From assembly GCA_963573305.1 (NCBI GenBank), contig OY754329.1:46644417-46708416 (forward strand): a stretch of 64,000 bases of DNA, read 5' to 3'. The translations under genes and the position numbers were made by a program. This DNA comes from Pyrrhosoma nymphula. Taxonomy: Eukaryota; Arthropoda; Insecta; Odonata; Coenagrionidae. The notes beneath the pieces are model-generated. The model made no database searches, was not told where the DNA came from, and saw nothing but the letters and a program-made list of their open reading frames with translations. Below, one piece after another: positions 1 through 13,499 of this stretch. How positions within the stretch are numbered: position 1 is the stretch's first letter; every line of letters begins with the position of its first letter.

Positions 1-2775
1 GCATAAAAAGAATATGTCATTTATAATTGCCTTCTCATTGATAAACATAGCAAAAATATTTTGTCTGCCACTGAAAACAAATTACCCATTTTTACAATAA
101 ACACTTATTGCTCCGGACTTCCCGTTTTCCTAAAAGCTCATGGTTTCCTTTCTAATTTGATATATTCTCAATGTAGTGCATGTGAAGTCCACACTAATGG
201 CATAACTATGTTACTGATAGTTGATAAAAGCAATGAGGTGACATAGTTTTTTTAATATGGCAGTTTTTTGGGAGTGGTGAGCATGTGTGGAGGTAATAGG
301 GGCAGAAAAATGATACAATTATTGGTAAGAAAGGCACGGAAAAAAATAGTTTCTGATAGTGACTTGCAAGGATGACGGCAAAGAAAGATAGGGTATAGCG
401 ATGGGAGGGAAGGTATAGTTGGGCGATATAATGGCGTATCAATACCAAATCGATATTTTAATTATTGACAAGGATCTAATTCCGGTCTAGTATTACAGAT
501 TACTATTGGCATTTTTGTTTCTTTTGTAGTTTGTATTCATGTGCTAATCTTGTTTGCTTCGTAAACTCGTCCCTGGAAACATGGATAGAAAAGTGAATTG
601 AAATAAAAGGAATAGTTGATTTTCACACCGCGTAATATGCTATCTTAGCGAAGTCCTTTCATTGATATAAATTAAAAGTGCGTTTATCGCATTGATGGGA
701 AAGAAATGGAAGTATCTTGGCCTGAAAATTTCGTTCTCAAAGCCATTTGGACTATTTAATGTACGGGGTGATAAATGTCTGCGACATGACGATATGGACG
801 ATGCTGTTGCTGATTAATTATGTATTTAAGGATTTAGATGCTATAATCGTACTGTCGACATATTTTAGATATCCTAATAAAGTTATTTATTAGATGGAAG
901 ATATATTCAATTTATTGCTGCAGAACTGCTGAGGCGAGTGATCCAGAGCCTGTTACTGATACCGTTTATGGGAAATATAGAAGAAAAAAAATATATCGCC
1001 ATTGATGGGAAATGTGTGAGGGAACGATACCAGCAGAAAAGATGGCTTTAGTGTCAAGAGGACTTCATTTTAGGCCGTATAAGACGAGAAGCGGAAGAAA
1101 TACGATAGCTGAGGTGGGTTAGCTCGACAGGCTGTGGAGACGATTTTCTTGGGTGTACACATTGGAGCGGAAATATAACGGAGACAGGGGCCGTTATCAT
1201 TGCTGTTTCTTTGCTCAGTCATCATTTGATCCCATCTGACCTTGAAAGAAGGTGGTTGGAGGATAAAAAGAAAGAGAAGATATTTTGAGGAAAGGCATTT
1301 TTTTGTTGTTTGGTTTCGCTAGGGAAAGAGGGGATCTTTTCCCCTAAGGTTATTTCCGATTGCGAATGAATATCGCAATTTGAACCTCGAGAGAATCGTC
1401 TCAGGGGGTTTCGGGAACGAAGCTGGGAAGCCTGCTGGAGCATTTGGAAAGGATGGAAGAGATTGCGTTCTTTTCGTGTTGCGGAAATATCGCTGAACCT
1501 AACCTAATGACTATTCTCTCCACTCTTTGACTCTCCCTTCCTTCACCATCCTCTTATCTGCCGCTATTTCCTTCGGGAACTCAGCCCATGCGTGGTCACG
1601 CAAAGGAAAAGGTTTAATGCGAATCCGTGTACCTTAAAGGAGAGGTCGAGGGAAATGAAGCTGAAGGGTATTGACGGCAGAAGCACGTTGGACGGAAGGT
1701 CAAATGAAATTTATTGAGAATATATCTCTCGTCATTGACATTCATCAACTAATGTGGTGGAAGCTACGTCAAAAGGTTTTCCATCCTTCTTCTAAATTTT
1801 TCTGAGGTGGGACGAGAAATGAAAAAAGAAAAAATGGCACTTTTCCAACTAGTTGCTTGTAAAATTTTACTTAGACTATCAAACCTAGATAATTCAAAGA
1901 AAACATTTTCATCGGAATAATTAAAAACTAAATTGGCCATTAAATATTTTTTAGCGCAATTTGAATTAGAGTATTGAATTATGGACACTATTTATAAAAT
2001 AAGTATGCGTTATATTTATTTGCTGGTGCTTTCTTAGATAGATTACACAGACTGGGAAATGAATAATTTCGAGCAGAAATTCAAACAATAAGAGAAGTAA
2101 GGTATTAAGTTGTATGTCGTATAAGAAACAATTCTCATTGGGGTTATTATATATAGAAAAGTTTTATATTCTTTGTTACACCATATTTTTAAAGTCAGTT
2201 TCCGTGACCAGTACCTTTTTCGGTTTATCTGTGCCGTAATAAACTAAAACGCTTTCCTCCATTCGGTAGAGATCAAATATATAATGTGGGATCTATCACC
2301 ATTAATGTTTTAACGAAAATTTTGAGACTATTCTTATGCTAATTTTAAATAGTTTTTTTTGTAAATAATGGCACAAAGGAACAGAAAGAAGAAATAGATG
2401 AGGACAGGGAGAAATAAGTATTCGCAAATAATTTAATAATTTACCATTAGGTTTTAGCGATTTAAAAACGTGCTAGGTAAACAATTTTAAAAGTTTTAGT
2501 CTAGAACTCACTGGTTTATCTCGGGGTCAGCTATTAGATGAAGTCTCTGTTGAGAGAAAACCCGTGAAGACTTCACTCGAATCGTGTTTCGAGGGGTTAC
2601 CAAGATACCAAAGTTTTGAAAGTTTACTTTGAATTTTGCCGGTGCCAAAATTTATGAATAACTCAGCCTCCTTACTAAAACAAACTTGACTCGGCATCAT
2701 AAAATGTCGACGAGAGGAAGAGGAATGAATCCCTCCAGCTCTCTCCTTATCCTTCCTTCAAAAAGTGCATAATTC
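1..2775. other. No recognisable gene
   Basis: AT-rich sequence with many stops on both strands. The short open frames (for example 1222-1443 minus) show no recognisable motif or splice context. No repeat family was recognised. Confidence 0.5.
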
Positions 2776-2970
2776 TTGGAACTCCATGAAAGTTTGGAAT
2801 TGGACGTCATGAAAGAAGAGGAAACAATATCCGCGCTGGTAGTTTACTCTTCAGTCACGCACGTTACGAAAGCTATCAGCTATGAAGGAAGAACTGAGCG
2901 GAGGAAAGTTGTATACGAAGATGGTACCGTGGAAGATTTTACCATATGCAGCTTTAAAACCGTGGTCTAA
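2776..2970 (+). other. Short unrecognised open frame
   Basis: A 64-codon open frame whose first ATG is at about 2809, containing a charged stretch SYEGRTERRKVVYEDGTVED. It has a protein-like residue mix but no recognised family, no clear splice signals, and it directly abuts a SINE. It could be an exon or transposon remnant, or chance. Confidence 0.2.
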
Positions 2971-2979
2971 ACTATGGGT

Positions 2980-3165
2980 AATTGTACTGAGGTGTATTAG
3001 CAGTGTCTTCCTCCAACCACTCTCGGAACACGGCCTGATATGATAGAAACGCAGAGAGGTAGAGAGACCTTAACTACGTGAAATTGGCCGGGAGTGGAAT
3101 CCAAACCACGGACCTTTGGCATCTTGGGCCAATGCGCAGTTCACTATGCTACCCAGGCTTCCTAA
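2980..3165 (-). mobile_element. tRNA-derived SINE, family 1
   Basis: On the minus strand a tRNA-like head carries TAGCATAGTGAACTGCGCAT (A-box region, 3132-3151 on the plus strand), then GGTCCGTGGTTTGGATTCC (degenerate B box, 3096-3114), 18 bases apart. Plus-strand 36892-36912 repeats the A-box part, showing dispersal. It does not fold as an intact tRNA. The boundaries are estimates. Confidence 0.55.
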
Positions 3166-3169
3166 TACT

Positions 3170-6050
3170 GATAACAATTTTAGAGACTTTCATGGAATAA
3201 TATGTTAAGCTCTTGCGCTTTCGAAGAAAAATCAAAGATCTTTATGTCTGAGAGATAATCGCATATGCGTTTTCAAACAGAGAAAGCTTTTATTATGTAT
3301 CCCGGTTTAAGTCCTCAGCCTATCTTGCTATCCCGACTATTCTTCTGTTGTCGACAGCACAAAACTAAAGCATTTTTGGGTTATGGAAATGATGGCAGAG
3401 AGACCGGTGAACTAGTTAATCCCAAATTCACTTTCTGATGTACAGTTAGTGAATACAAATCGATTGAGTATCAATTAGCTGTGCCGTTAGAGGATATTGC
3501 ATGTCAGACGAAAACAGGCCGTTATACTTCAGTCGAATGTATTCCATGGAAACTTGGTAGGCCAAGAGGCAGATGCTGTCTAACAACATTTCTCACTTTT
3601 GGGTGCATCCATAGCATTTTCTACTATAAGTTTTCCCCTGCCACCCTGTACTATTTCACTCCTCATCACTTCGTAATTCCTCCCTCTTCTAACCTCAAAA
3701 ATGCCTTTCCTCGACTAACTCAATATTAGTAAACACCAAAACTAAGCTTTCCTTAAATTACTTTAAATTCTTTTTACAAATTTTCCTCTCCAATTGCTTC
3801 TTTATTAGCCGTAAAGACGCTTATTTGTCTTTATTTTTCTCTGTTTTCTTCATTCTGCCTAACTCTGCAACAAAAGACTCAGTATATAAATATCTGAGGT
3901 CCATAGATGCGGTGATCAGTTGCAGGAAAAACCTCAGCCTCGTTAAAATTCCACACCCAGCCTTAAAAGCGAGTTCTGGTAAGACTAGAAGTTATTCACT
4001 AAGAATGAATCAGAGTAATGCCAACACTCTTCTCCAAATCCACATTTCAAAAGCCTCCGATCTGCACTCATTATTTTTAATCCTAGGAATTGTCGGGAAT
4101 AAACCGAGCATCCATACCAATGGATAATTTCTTCCATCTACATTTTATCTTCCGCGAATCATATTAAAAGATGATTTGCTGGCGCTTGAATAGGTCTCAT
4201 TTCTATCGGAACTCCAGTAGGGGTGGGACTGGAGGATAGCTATTAGTAACGGGTTCCTCTTCTAAATTAACATTTCCCTTGAATATCTACCTACTCCACC
4301 CAGATCGTTCAGCATCGATCTTGCTCGCGCCCTCCTGGCCGGGATGAACATGTCTCTTTGGGAAACAACAAAAAATCTCTGGCCACCCCAAACTCTCACT
4401 CTCTTCACCAAATTCACGAACTCCCCATTACCGGACTGCGAGCTAGTCTCGCATACCCTTACATCGCACTTTCCGCTCTCTGAATGGAAGGTAGGGATGG
4501 ATAAAGGATAGATGGTTTGGACGTTGGACTTCCCCGTTAGTGGCCTCCTTCTTGCTTCCTTCCGGGATCTCCTCCCGCAAAATTCCTTAAATAACAACGC
4601 CCAATAGCAAGTAGGGAGCGAGAATTCTGCCCCTGCATCACCTTGCCAATCTCACCACTTCCAAAAGATCGCACCTCATCCGACTTAGCTCGAGCAATGT
4701 GGATGACAATCCTGACATTCACTCTACAGGCAGACCGTGTGTCATTCATGGGTGTCACGGCCTTGAGTCCGATGTCGTCGCTAATAGTGGAATTTCGCGC
4801 TGTTTTGAAACTGCCGTCTCTTCTATATTCCTTTGTTGGCCTCCGACCACCGCATAATGCGCTTCGTTTCCGATTTTGATTTTTTTTTGTTTTCTCTTCA
4901 GTGTTTTGGTATTTTTTTCAATGGAGCAACAAAGAAATGTTCATTTGAATCTGCACAGTGTTAGTGGCATCCGTTCCTCTCTTTCGGTGACGTTTAACAT
5001 TCGTTTGATCGTAAAAATAGTAGGTCCGGTAATTGAAAAGTTTCACTGAACTAAAAAACAATGCTAAATTTTAAAAATCTTATTATGGCATTCACTTTCT
5101 TCACATTCCGATTGCATTCTAAAAAAATCAGTATTAGATCTTTCACCATCCTACCCGTCTCCATATTCCGTTCGAAATACGCCTTCACCTTACTCGCTTA
5201 CCAAATTACCACAATTAAGCATCCACTTCCCACAATATCTGTTTGATGCCATTTTACCTAATTTTATGAATATTGTAAAGTGTTTAGTTATATGGGATGT
5301 ATTTATTAATCTATATCTCCAATATTTCCGATTTCCTTCCGTTCAGTTCATTGGAGAGAAGCATTGCCCTTCTGCGAAAACTCCATGCGTGTCTTCCGTC
5401 CTATTACATCGATTGGTATCATAAGTCACCATCAGTATTTTATCGAATGTTTTCAGGTCTTTTTCATTTCTCTGTGTGATTTACCACTATTTATCGGCAA
5501 CTTAAACAATTCCTACAAATCCATTCCTCACTAACCGTGCAATATTTCTCTCGGATCTTCTTTTTTAGCATGATATTATCTCTATTGTGACACACTTCCT
5601 ATTACCTTCATTTCTTCCCTTGTATGGGATATAGTCATCTTTAAATAATTCCCCTTGTGCACTGTTTGATCCTTTCTCTCTCGTCGGTAATCGCAGACCG
5701 AGTCTAAAACTGCGTCATATTCCGCTCTAAGACTCACACTTGGAGCAAGTTTATTTCACCTGCTTTTTCATTAAGATTTAAAAAATATCTTTTATCGTTT
5801 TCACTGCACAGCATAGCGGGAATCATTTTGGAAGAGAGAAATTAGTCTCTTTTCGGCTGTCAACGCCATACTTCACTGCCGCTGTGTTCTCGTCAGATTC
5901 AAACTTCTTCCTGTGGCCTCATTAACTAAGCATCCTCTTAATTCAGCGCCTTCCATTCCAATAAGAAAGTTTATTCATTGCAAACTGTGTTCTCCGTTCT
6001 CTCATTATGCTATATTCTTCCAGATATACCAATAGAAAAATTATTAAATT
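3170..6050. other. No recognisable gene
   Basis: AT-rich with one richer patch at 4200-4880 that contains short open frames on both strands, broken by stops. No domain was recognised in the patch; it may be a very old retroelement remnant. Confidence 0.4.
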
Positions 6051-6052
6051 AG

Positions 6053-6343
6053 ATGGTAAAATCATTTCTTTGGAATGAATTTTTTATAATGAAAAAAGTA
6101 GTCAAGCACCCACGTCAAGATAGAAATGAATTTAAGTTTTATTATTTGATTCGCAGTGATATTAAATACATAAAATGTGGCACATTTGGAAAAAAATCTT
6201 TCATTTTGGATGCCGGTCAAGTTCCCAATGCTGTGACGATCCCGGATGTGTTGATTGTAACTGATCTTTCTCGTCCTAATATGCAGGGAAAAGTTTGGAT
6301 GGTTGGTGGTTCTACTTCCATTCTTCATTTATTTTACGAATAA
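6053..6343 (+). other. Unrecognised 96-codon open frame
   Basis: ATG-initiated frame of 96 codons in AT-rich DNA. The middle has a protein-like stretch (FGKKSFILDAGQVPNAVTIP then DVLIVTDLSRPNMQGKVWMVGG) with hydrophobic and glycine spacing suggesting beta strands. It stops at TAA overlapping an AATAAA, which would suit a terminal exon or a retrocopy. No family was recognised. A minus-strand frame overlaps but looks like its shadow. Confidence 0.3.
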
Positions 6344-6349
6344 AATATT

Positions 6350-9300
6350 TTGTTTATTTAACAAAAGGGCAAGAGGATAAAAAATACGGATCCAGACTTT
6401 TAAAAGTTTTGGAATTATTGAGTGATTAAATTCGGTTTTATGATAAATTCATCAGGGCATTAATGAGTAATATGAATATTCTTAACTTTAAATAACTTAA
6501 GCCTTAAACAGAAAGATCCAACTATTCAAATTATAGCACTCTTAATGTACTACGCATATTTCGATTTAGACGTTCACGGCGTGAATTAAAAAGTGAAAAA
6601 TTTGTGCAGGTCACTCCCATTTCCACCGTTTGCTTTGGACGCATCCACGTAGAAAGCCGCTCCTTGTGTGAGAGCTGTGGCACTCTTATAAGCACTCTAA
6701 TGAGAGGCCTTTGGTTAAAAAAGGGAAATTGAATGAACATGAGAAATCGGATAGTTTCATACCAGAGGGATATCTTTAAGAGGACATCAAAATACGCTCC
6801 AATTTAGCCAAGTTTAAGTTTCCTCTGATAATTGAGCGGTAAAATCTATTGTAGCCTATTATGATAATAAATATTGGAACCTTGTCGGTGCATTTTCTTT
6901 TTGAACTATAATGAAGGAGTCCCATCATATTTTGCTCGATTCTCTTCAATCTGGTAAAATCTGTTTACAATAAAGCAATAATCTACTACAGTAATCACCT
7001 ATGTGTATATATATGTCAGTTACTTTCACATCAGAAATACACGTGAACTGAATCTTCATTTGGCTGCAGACCTTTTTTTATTTGCAAAATTAAATTAGAA
7101 ATAGAGGTCTTCTGTTATTGGAAAAGGTACCAATAGAAAGTAAATAAAATAAAGGTTCTTATTCCTCCAATTTAATTTTAAATTCCGGTCGATATTCCGA
7201 AATGTTTGCAAAAACTTAACGATTTTTCGCAATATTTTTGCGTTTTTGAGTCATCGTCCCAATAACGACCATACTCATTGTTTAAGTCGAGATTCTGTGT
7301 ATATCCATTAACTCAATGATTCTTTGTACTAAATAAGATATGAATGGGTTATTACAATCAATGTAAATGATAACATTCTTCCCATTTATATTCAACGGGC
7401 ACCTTCATTAGTAATGCAATAATTAGCAATGATTTGGGATGATTTTTCGTGGAACTGACGATGAAAGAACCGAAAAGTATACAAACGTACATTTAGACAC
7501 TTAGCTGCTAATATAATAATCAAAAATAAACTTTCGATAAAGTTAGTTTTTCACGCTGAACCAGTGGAGAGAGATGTTTTTCCAAATTATGCCTCTTTCA
7601 TTACCTGAGGCAGTTTTGAAGTGAACATATTTTTTTCTCGTAAAATATAAAGTAGATTTGGTCTTTCATATTGATGATAATATAGGGTACCTATAAGGTG
7701 TGCACATTTTGAACCATGTATTTTCTTTATTTCTTCTCATTTATTCTATTTATATTTCTTCGGGAAAATAATATACTAACTGATGACATTTATCTATCCA
7801 ATTTATTACTCTATATTCTTAGTGGGATCATTCCCGTCTTTTATTACACCATAATGTGTAGAATTATAATACACATAATTAATTATGGCATAATTAATTT
7901 GTATAAAAGTTATCGTTTAAAACTCAGTCAGAGATGGAAAATTGGGTGATATAGTTCAAGTTTTAGAGATTGACAATAAATTAAATTTTGGGAATAATGA
8001 AGCAGAGGTGTCCATTTTGATACCCCACAGAGCGATATTGTAGCTGAGTTGGAAATCTCAAAAATATTTGCCTTCCGTCACGAATATATTTCTTGCTTAT
8101 TATACTTAATTAACGTCTTTGCCCTTCGCATTGGTACTGTTAAAAGCAATGTTAGAAATGGACAAATCATCAGGTTTTTTCAAAGGTTAAGAATTTTTGC
8201 ATCGCATAGTTCGGCAGAGCTATCTCGGATATTTATGTCCCGCTTAATCATCCCATCGAAGTTATTTTATGCGCGCCTGAATGAAATTTCACTTGTAACC
8301 ACTCCTTAAGGGAGTGGGATTAACGGAACAAATTCCGCGAAACCGGAATTTTAGATATTGGTCCCTCAAGATAAATTGAAAGGAATGAAGCCGAGGTGAA
8401 TCATTTCATTTTTAGGCATTCTGGTCTTAAGTAAGGTATAGGAGTGAACGAAGTTTTGGATGAAGGAAGACCTGTGCCAGTGGATGACCGGGAGAGAAGA
8501 GAGGCGTTTAGGGGATGGGAATCCTTTGGGCTGTACGACCACAGCGCTTGAGTGTCTGCCGAGGAGGCAGGGAAAGAGGATTTGCAGTCACCATCATTCT
8601 TACATTCGGATTAGTTTAGGTAGAGATTTTTTTCGGCCTTTAGGACTAATCAACAGAGTAAAACGACTGAGGATAGTATTGAATATAACTCGAATGAAAC
8701 TGCAAATTTTGTATTGCTTACTCTGATTTCTTGGTGAAAGGGAAGGAATTGAAAACGTAAAAATTAGGGTGGTCTGAACCTATCTCAATCATCCAAATTT
8801 TCGATAGGGTTTGGTTCCATTTCCTAGTAAACTTCTCTTGACAATTATTTAATTAAAATCTGACATAGTTTTTAGCTTTTATTACTGCCCTAACAATCAT
8901 TATTTATACATTTCAAACAGCTGGTCCCAATTCTATTTATGTAGATAAAAAATGGGCTGCAATATATACAATTACGGTATTTCTTTTTGGAGAGAAAGTT
9001 TGATAAAATGGAAATATTTATACATAGGAAGCATGAATACAAGGTCCTTTTCTCTTATTGAACAGGTAATTATCGTTATTTTTACGTCGTTTTGTGGTTG
9101 TGAATGTTGTTCATGGTATTTCGTTATTGCTTTATCTCTGGCAGGAAATATTAATTTTCATGAGAAATTATATCACCTATTATTCAATTAAAAATGAAAT
9201 TTGAACCCTTTTACGAACTCACTATAATTTGCGGCAACATTAATGTCGAGTGTCAAATTCTCTTATAAGACCCTATATGAATTTTGCCTGCCTCTTGCTA

Positions 9301-11480
9301 TCGAAAAGGATGATTCCTCTGTAGTAACACCATGAAATGACTTAAATCATCGTGCACTATGAGAGACCGGAATCCGCTATTACACAGTTAGTGGCTCTCG
9401 TGTGAAAAGGTGTTCATTTTTGTCACATGTCCACGGAACTTTTTGCTCTGCTCCTTCAGTAAAATATAACAGTCAACGAAACTTGACACCACGACAGCCA
9501 TTTCACTAAAAATATCGACGGACTGTGGAATAAAGAGCGACAGCTCCAGGCATTCTCCAACTACTGCTAGTCTCTATTCGGCACAATTACTTTCTATACC
9601 CTCTCTCCACCATTTGAGGGCCGTCTTAACAGCATCAGGTGCATCTGCGCCTTCCGCCAAGCTGATTCATGCTCGGAAATTTCCAAGGGATGGTTGGGAC
9701 CCCATTGTACATACTTTGTCATTGAGCAGTTGACAGATATGTCCACGCGTCGAGACGGCACTTCACCCCTAGCCTCCGAGTCCCTCACCCTTGATACCCA
9801 TTTCTTCCTTCGTCGTTTATTACACCTCCACACAAAGACCACATACACACCACCAGTCACCCGTAACCAAAGGGATTTTTGCATAAACATTTCGTGTGCC
9901 ATCATGCAGAGAAATAAACGAGAAATGAAAATGAAAAATATGATTTTCTATTGTTTAGTATGCACAGTAATGTCGTGTCAATAAAAATAAAGTAGGTAAA
10001 ATGTCGACGAGACCAGCGGAGCGGATATGCCTAGTGAATGGTTGGTCACGTTGTGACGCCATTTGTCCGTATCCGAGTCAGCGAGCGCCTTAGACATGGT
10101 GGTTTTGAAAAGTCCTTGTAGTGCCATGTCACCTTAGTGGATAGTGGTTACCTGTTAGAGGACTTAAAATGGATCACTTATAGTTTCATTATCCCAAGTT
10201 CAGTCTCATTTTTCTCTTATCAGTCGTCAGTTGCACTCTTAGCAGTCGTCGGTTAAGTCAATAATCTTCTTCATTCTGGCATGTTATTAGCTTTGATGAA
10301 ATGGGGATGTAATCTGCTTTAGTTGAGCCTAACTGGCATTTTTCCGTGTGGTAAGTAATATTTTCCTTTGGAATAATGGAGGTAAATGGTTGGTTGTACT
10401 GGAGAGGTGACTGGAAATTAGCATTATTTTCGCCTTTTAGGACAGGTGAGTGGGTGGTTTGAATGAATTGAAGAAAGGGTATTAGGTTGCTCTTTATGAA
10501 AAGCACCAAAGGTACCACCATATACAGTCCCATCCTACGGATGGAGTAATGCAGTTGTAGAGCTCACCACATATGACCCAAGTAAAGCTCGGGATTCCAC
10601 TGAGTAGTCTCCAACACTGACGGTATTCGAGCCCGGGACCTCAGGCATAAAGATAGATTTCTCATTTTTCCATTGAAAACTAAATATTAGCTACTTACCA
10701 CTATAATTTTCGAGTTATTTTCCAAAAACAACAGCCTTTTTCCATGAGATATGGTACTGGTATGCATTCTAGGGAGACCTTATCTAAAAAGTGAGAAATT
10801 TATAAAATAGTCAGAAAAATAAGTGTGTAGTTGGTATTCATTCTCAGCTATTTTAAAAAATAACTGAATTACTCACGGCAGTTATTTCTTTAGGATCGCA
10901 AAAGATTATTCGTTTATAATGGCGTGCTCACCATATGGCATAACAAAATGAGTCATGTTCAAGACTAATGTATGCATATTTAGTTAATTACTGAAAATTA
11001 ATACAGCCATATAAAATAATATTTCGGCGCCTTTTATATTTACTTCAATATTTACTTCATGCTTCTTACAGCTGCCAGAATTTAAAAAACTAGAATTCAA
11101 GTATGGTCTCTATTATGGCTAAGGAAAAATCTCGCTCAAACCGCCTTAAGTATCTACTTTAAGAGAAATATATTCTAGAAACCAACATTTTGTTCTCTTG
11201 CTCTTTAAACTCGAGAAGATCATTTACAACAAATAAGGTAGCCTCATGTAGATACCTGATTTAATCACCCAAACTTCCAAGCATTCGTCTGTTTATCACA
11301 TACGCAAAAGCAATACTTACCATTTTAATAAAATGGTTTAATTGGGACTTGCTCAGAGATTTAATACAATTTAAAATTGACTAAATTAATAAAACAACAA
11401 ATATAACCACCATTTATATATTTTTCTCGATTTTTCCTTTGTGTAAATTCATAAGTAGTCATTTCAATCATTTAATGAAG
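6350..11480. other. No recognisable gene
   Basis: Very AT-rich sequence. Short open frames (7716-7949, 8460-8726, 9594-9984) show no domain. A small palindrome lies at 7877-7899. A possible degenerate B box at about 10618-10640 (minus) hints at another SINE fragment. Confidence 0.4.
7877..7899. repeat. Small AT palindrome
   Basis: Perfect inverted repeat with 11-bp arms (AATTAATTATG) around a single G. In AT-rich DNA this may be chance. Confidence 0.6.
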
Positions 11481-11485
11481 AATTA

Positions 11486-11800
11486 ATGACGGAATGCTGT
11501 GAGATCTTAAAGTTATTAATTGATAGTTATCTCCCGTCAGCGCTGATTGGAGGTGATTGGGTCTTACCATCTAATGCGCTGTCCCCATTATCCCTAGAAT
11601 CCACTGATGATGATTATGAGCCTATGATGACCAGGCACCAAGTCCTATTTTACCGTGATGGAAAATCACTACAGTCGTGTCCAATGGCTGTTAATATTTA
11701 TTTGCTCCTTGAAGTGCAACAAAAATTCCCTAACACCACAATTGTGCATGAGACAAGTACAAATAATAGAAGTACTCTGATGATGGAAGGTAATTTATAA
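11486..11800 (+). other. Unrecognised 104-codon open frame
   Basis: ATG-initiated frame of 104 codons with a balanced residue mix (for example LESTDDDYEPMMTRHQVLFY). A potential donor AAG/GTAATT lies seven codons before the stop. No domain is recognised and no partner exon was found. It may be a lone exon, a retroelement remnant or chance. Confidence 0.2.
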
Positions 11801-13279
11801 ACAAGAAATAGTAAAATTTCAGTAAATTACATATCACAAGTAGATTTTTCTTTTAAAAGCTAAGCATTCGAGTAATAAAGATTTTACTCAGTAAAGACCC
11901 GTGCACAAATGTAAAAATATTCTCAGAAAATACTCCATATTCTGAATAATATTCATTATGATACAAATTGGGGAGGTGGAACATGTTCCATACACTCAAA
12001 GTCACTATCTTATTCAATATTATATAAATAGATATAATGTCCTTGTGGCGGCAATCGTTTCCCGGCAAGCAATCTTCTGGCTGGGAGGACTGATGTGTTC
12101 CCAATTAAGTTTACGAATGTACTCCCACCGGTCGATTATACCGCCATTGTGCTGCTTAGCGGCTCAGGCCATTGTCATAAGCTTGGCGAATCAAACATGG
12201 AGTAAATTTAAACAAAGAGAAGCCAATACACAGCACCTTTGGCGTAAAAAGCACTTATGTCCTCAGATTGACCACGTGATCATCACAACGCCACATGAAA
12301 CGGGGTTGTAGCGTAAGCTTTTACGCTTGAGCGTACAAACCTCTCGTGATCACTGGAAGTGCTCTGGAGGCTCTGCACCAATAGCCGTCCGATCGCCGCC
12401 AAGACACCGCTTAACGGAAAAATTGAATCGTTATGTGAACCAACTTCATTGAACAGTCATGCTGTTGATGAGTATTGTAATTGGAAACCTCCAATCAACA
12501 CCCATAGCTTCACTTTCACTTAGGTAAGCACTTATAAAACTTGTAAACACTTAAAATGTTAGTTATTCACGTCCAATGATTAAGAAACGAAGATCAGTGG
12601 TCTTATATCCTATAAAAAGTGTAATATTATTCCAGGGGTTTGGTCAGGGAAAAAATAATTCGTTCATAACAATCACTTTGGTATTCATGCAGCCACATTT
12701 TTTCTGGTTTTACTGACGTGTCCAAGGGGTTACCGATGCTACTTTAAGCTAGGGGTAGCACATGAGACCTGATGCTGTGGCAGGAAAGACAACAGGGGGA
12801 GTAGTCAGATCCTCAAAAACTGCTGATGACCACCCCGGGCGGTGATAGACGTTCCATATTATTTTGCAGCCCGCCGCAAGGATAGCTATCAAGGTGACGG
12901 GGTTCAGAATATTTTTCTCATATCAGCCCCGCGTTGTTTACTCCAAAATGATAATGGTGGATAGAGGCTGTGGAGAGCAGAAAGGGAATAGTGCCCACTG
13001 ACAATGACAGTTGCAAATCACCTTATTATTGATACCGCATGGGAACGCTCTCTGCGGCAGGGGATACTGGAACTTCTCCAGGATATCCCAGATGACGGAT
13101 GCGGGCTCCCCTGGAGCTGGCGCACGATCAGCTGAGGTTAAACCAGTTGTTCATCGGATGCTTTTGGGTGGATTCGCCGGGAGTGGCTCACACCTGTTTG
13201 GCCGAATAACTAGACCATCCACTCCTCCATGCAGGTAACCTTCAACTAATCGCTGCAGTGAGAAATTCCACATAGGAAA

Positions 13280-13360
13280 AACATTCGCCTGGACCGAGAT
13301 TCGGACCCGGATTCATCGATATCGCGCCAAGTGCTTTATCCAGTTAAGCTACCCTGAAGT
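13280..13360 (-). mobile_element. tRNA-derived SINE head, family 2
   Basis: The minus strand shows GGTAGCTTAACTGG (A-box-like) followed by CCGGGTCCGAATCTCGG, which folds as a T-arm with a five-pair stem and seven-base loop. The acceptor stem does not pair, so it is a SINE head or decayed tRNA rather than a working tRNA gene. Confidence 0.5.
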
Positions 13361-13499
13361 CCTGATCCTCTAAGGGTTTTTGTGGGCTTTAAATAAACAA
13401 GATGTTCAAGACTGCCGCACATAAATGTTATTAAACAGTCCAAAGCGTGGGATTGGTTTACAAAGCGATTTAACCTCGCGGACTGTGGCGCTAAGCGCA

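Noticed and set aside
10610..10660. B-box-like GGTCCCGGGCTCGAATACC on the minus strand
   Set aside because: No A box at the right distance and no T-arm fold, so too weak to call a SINE.
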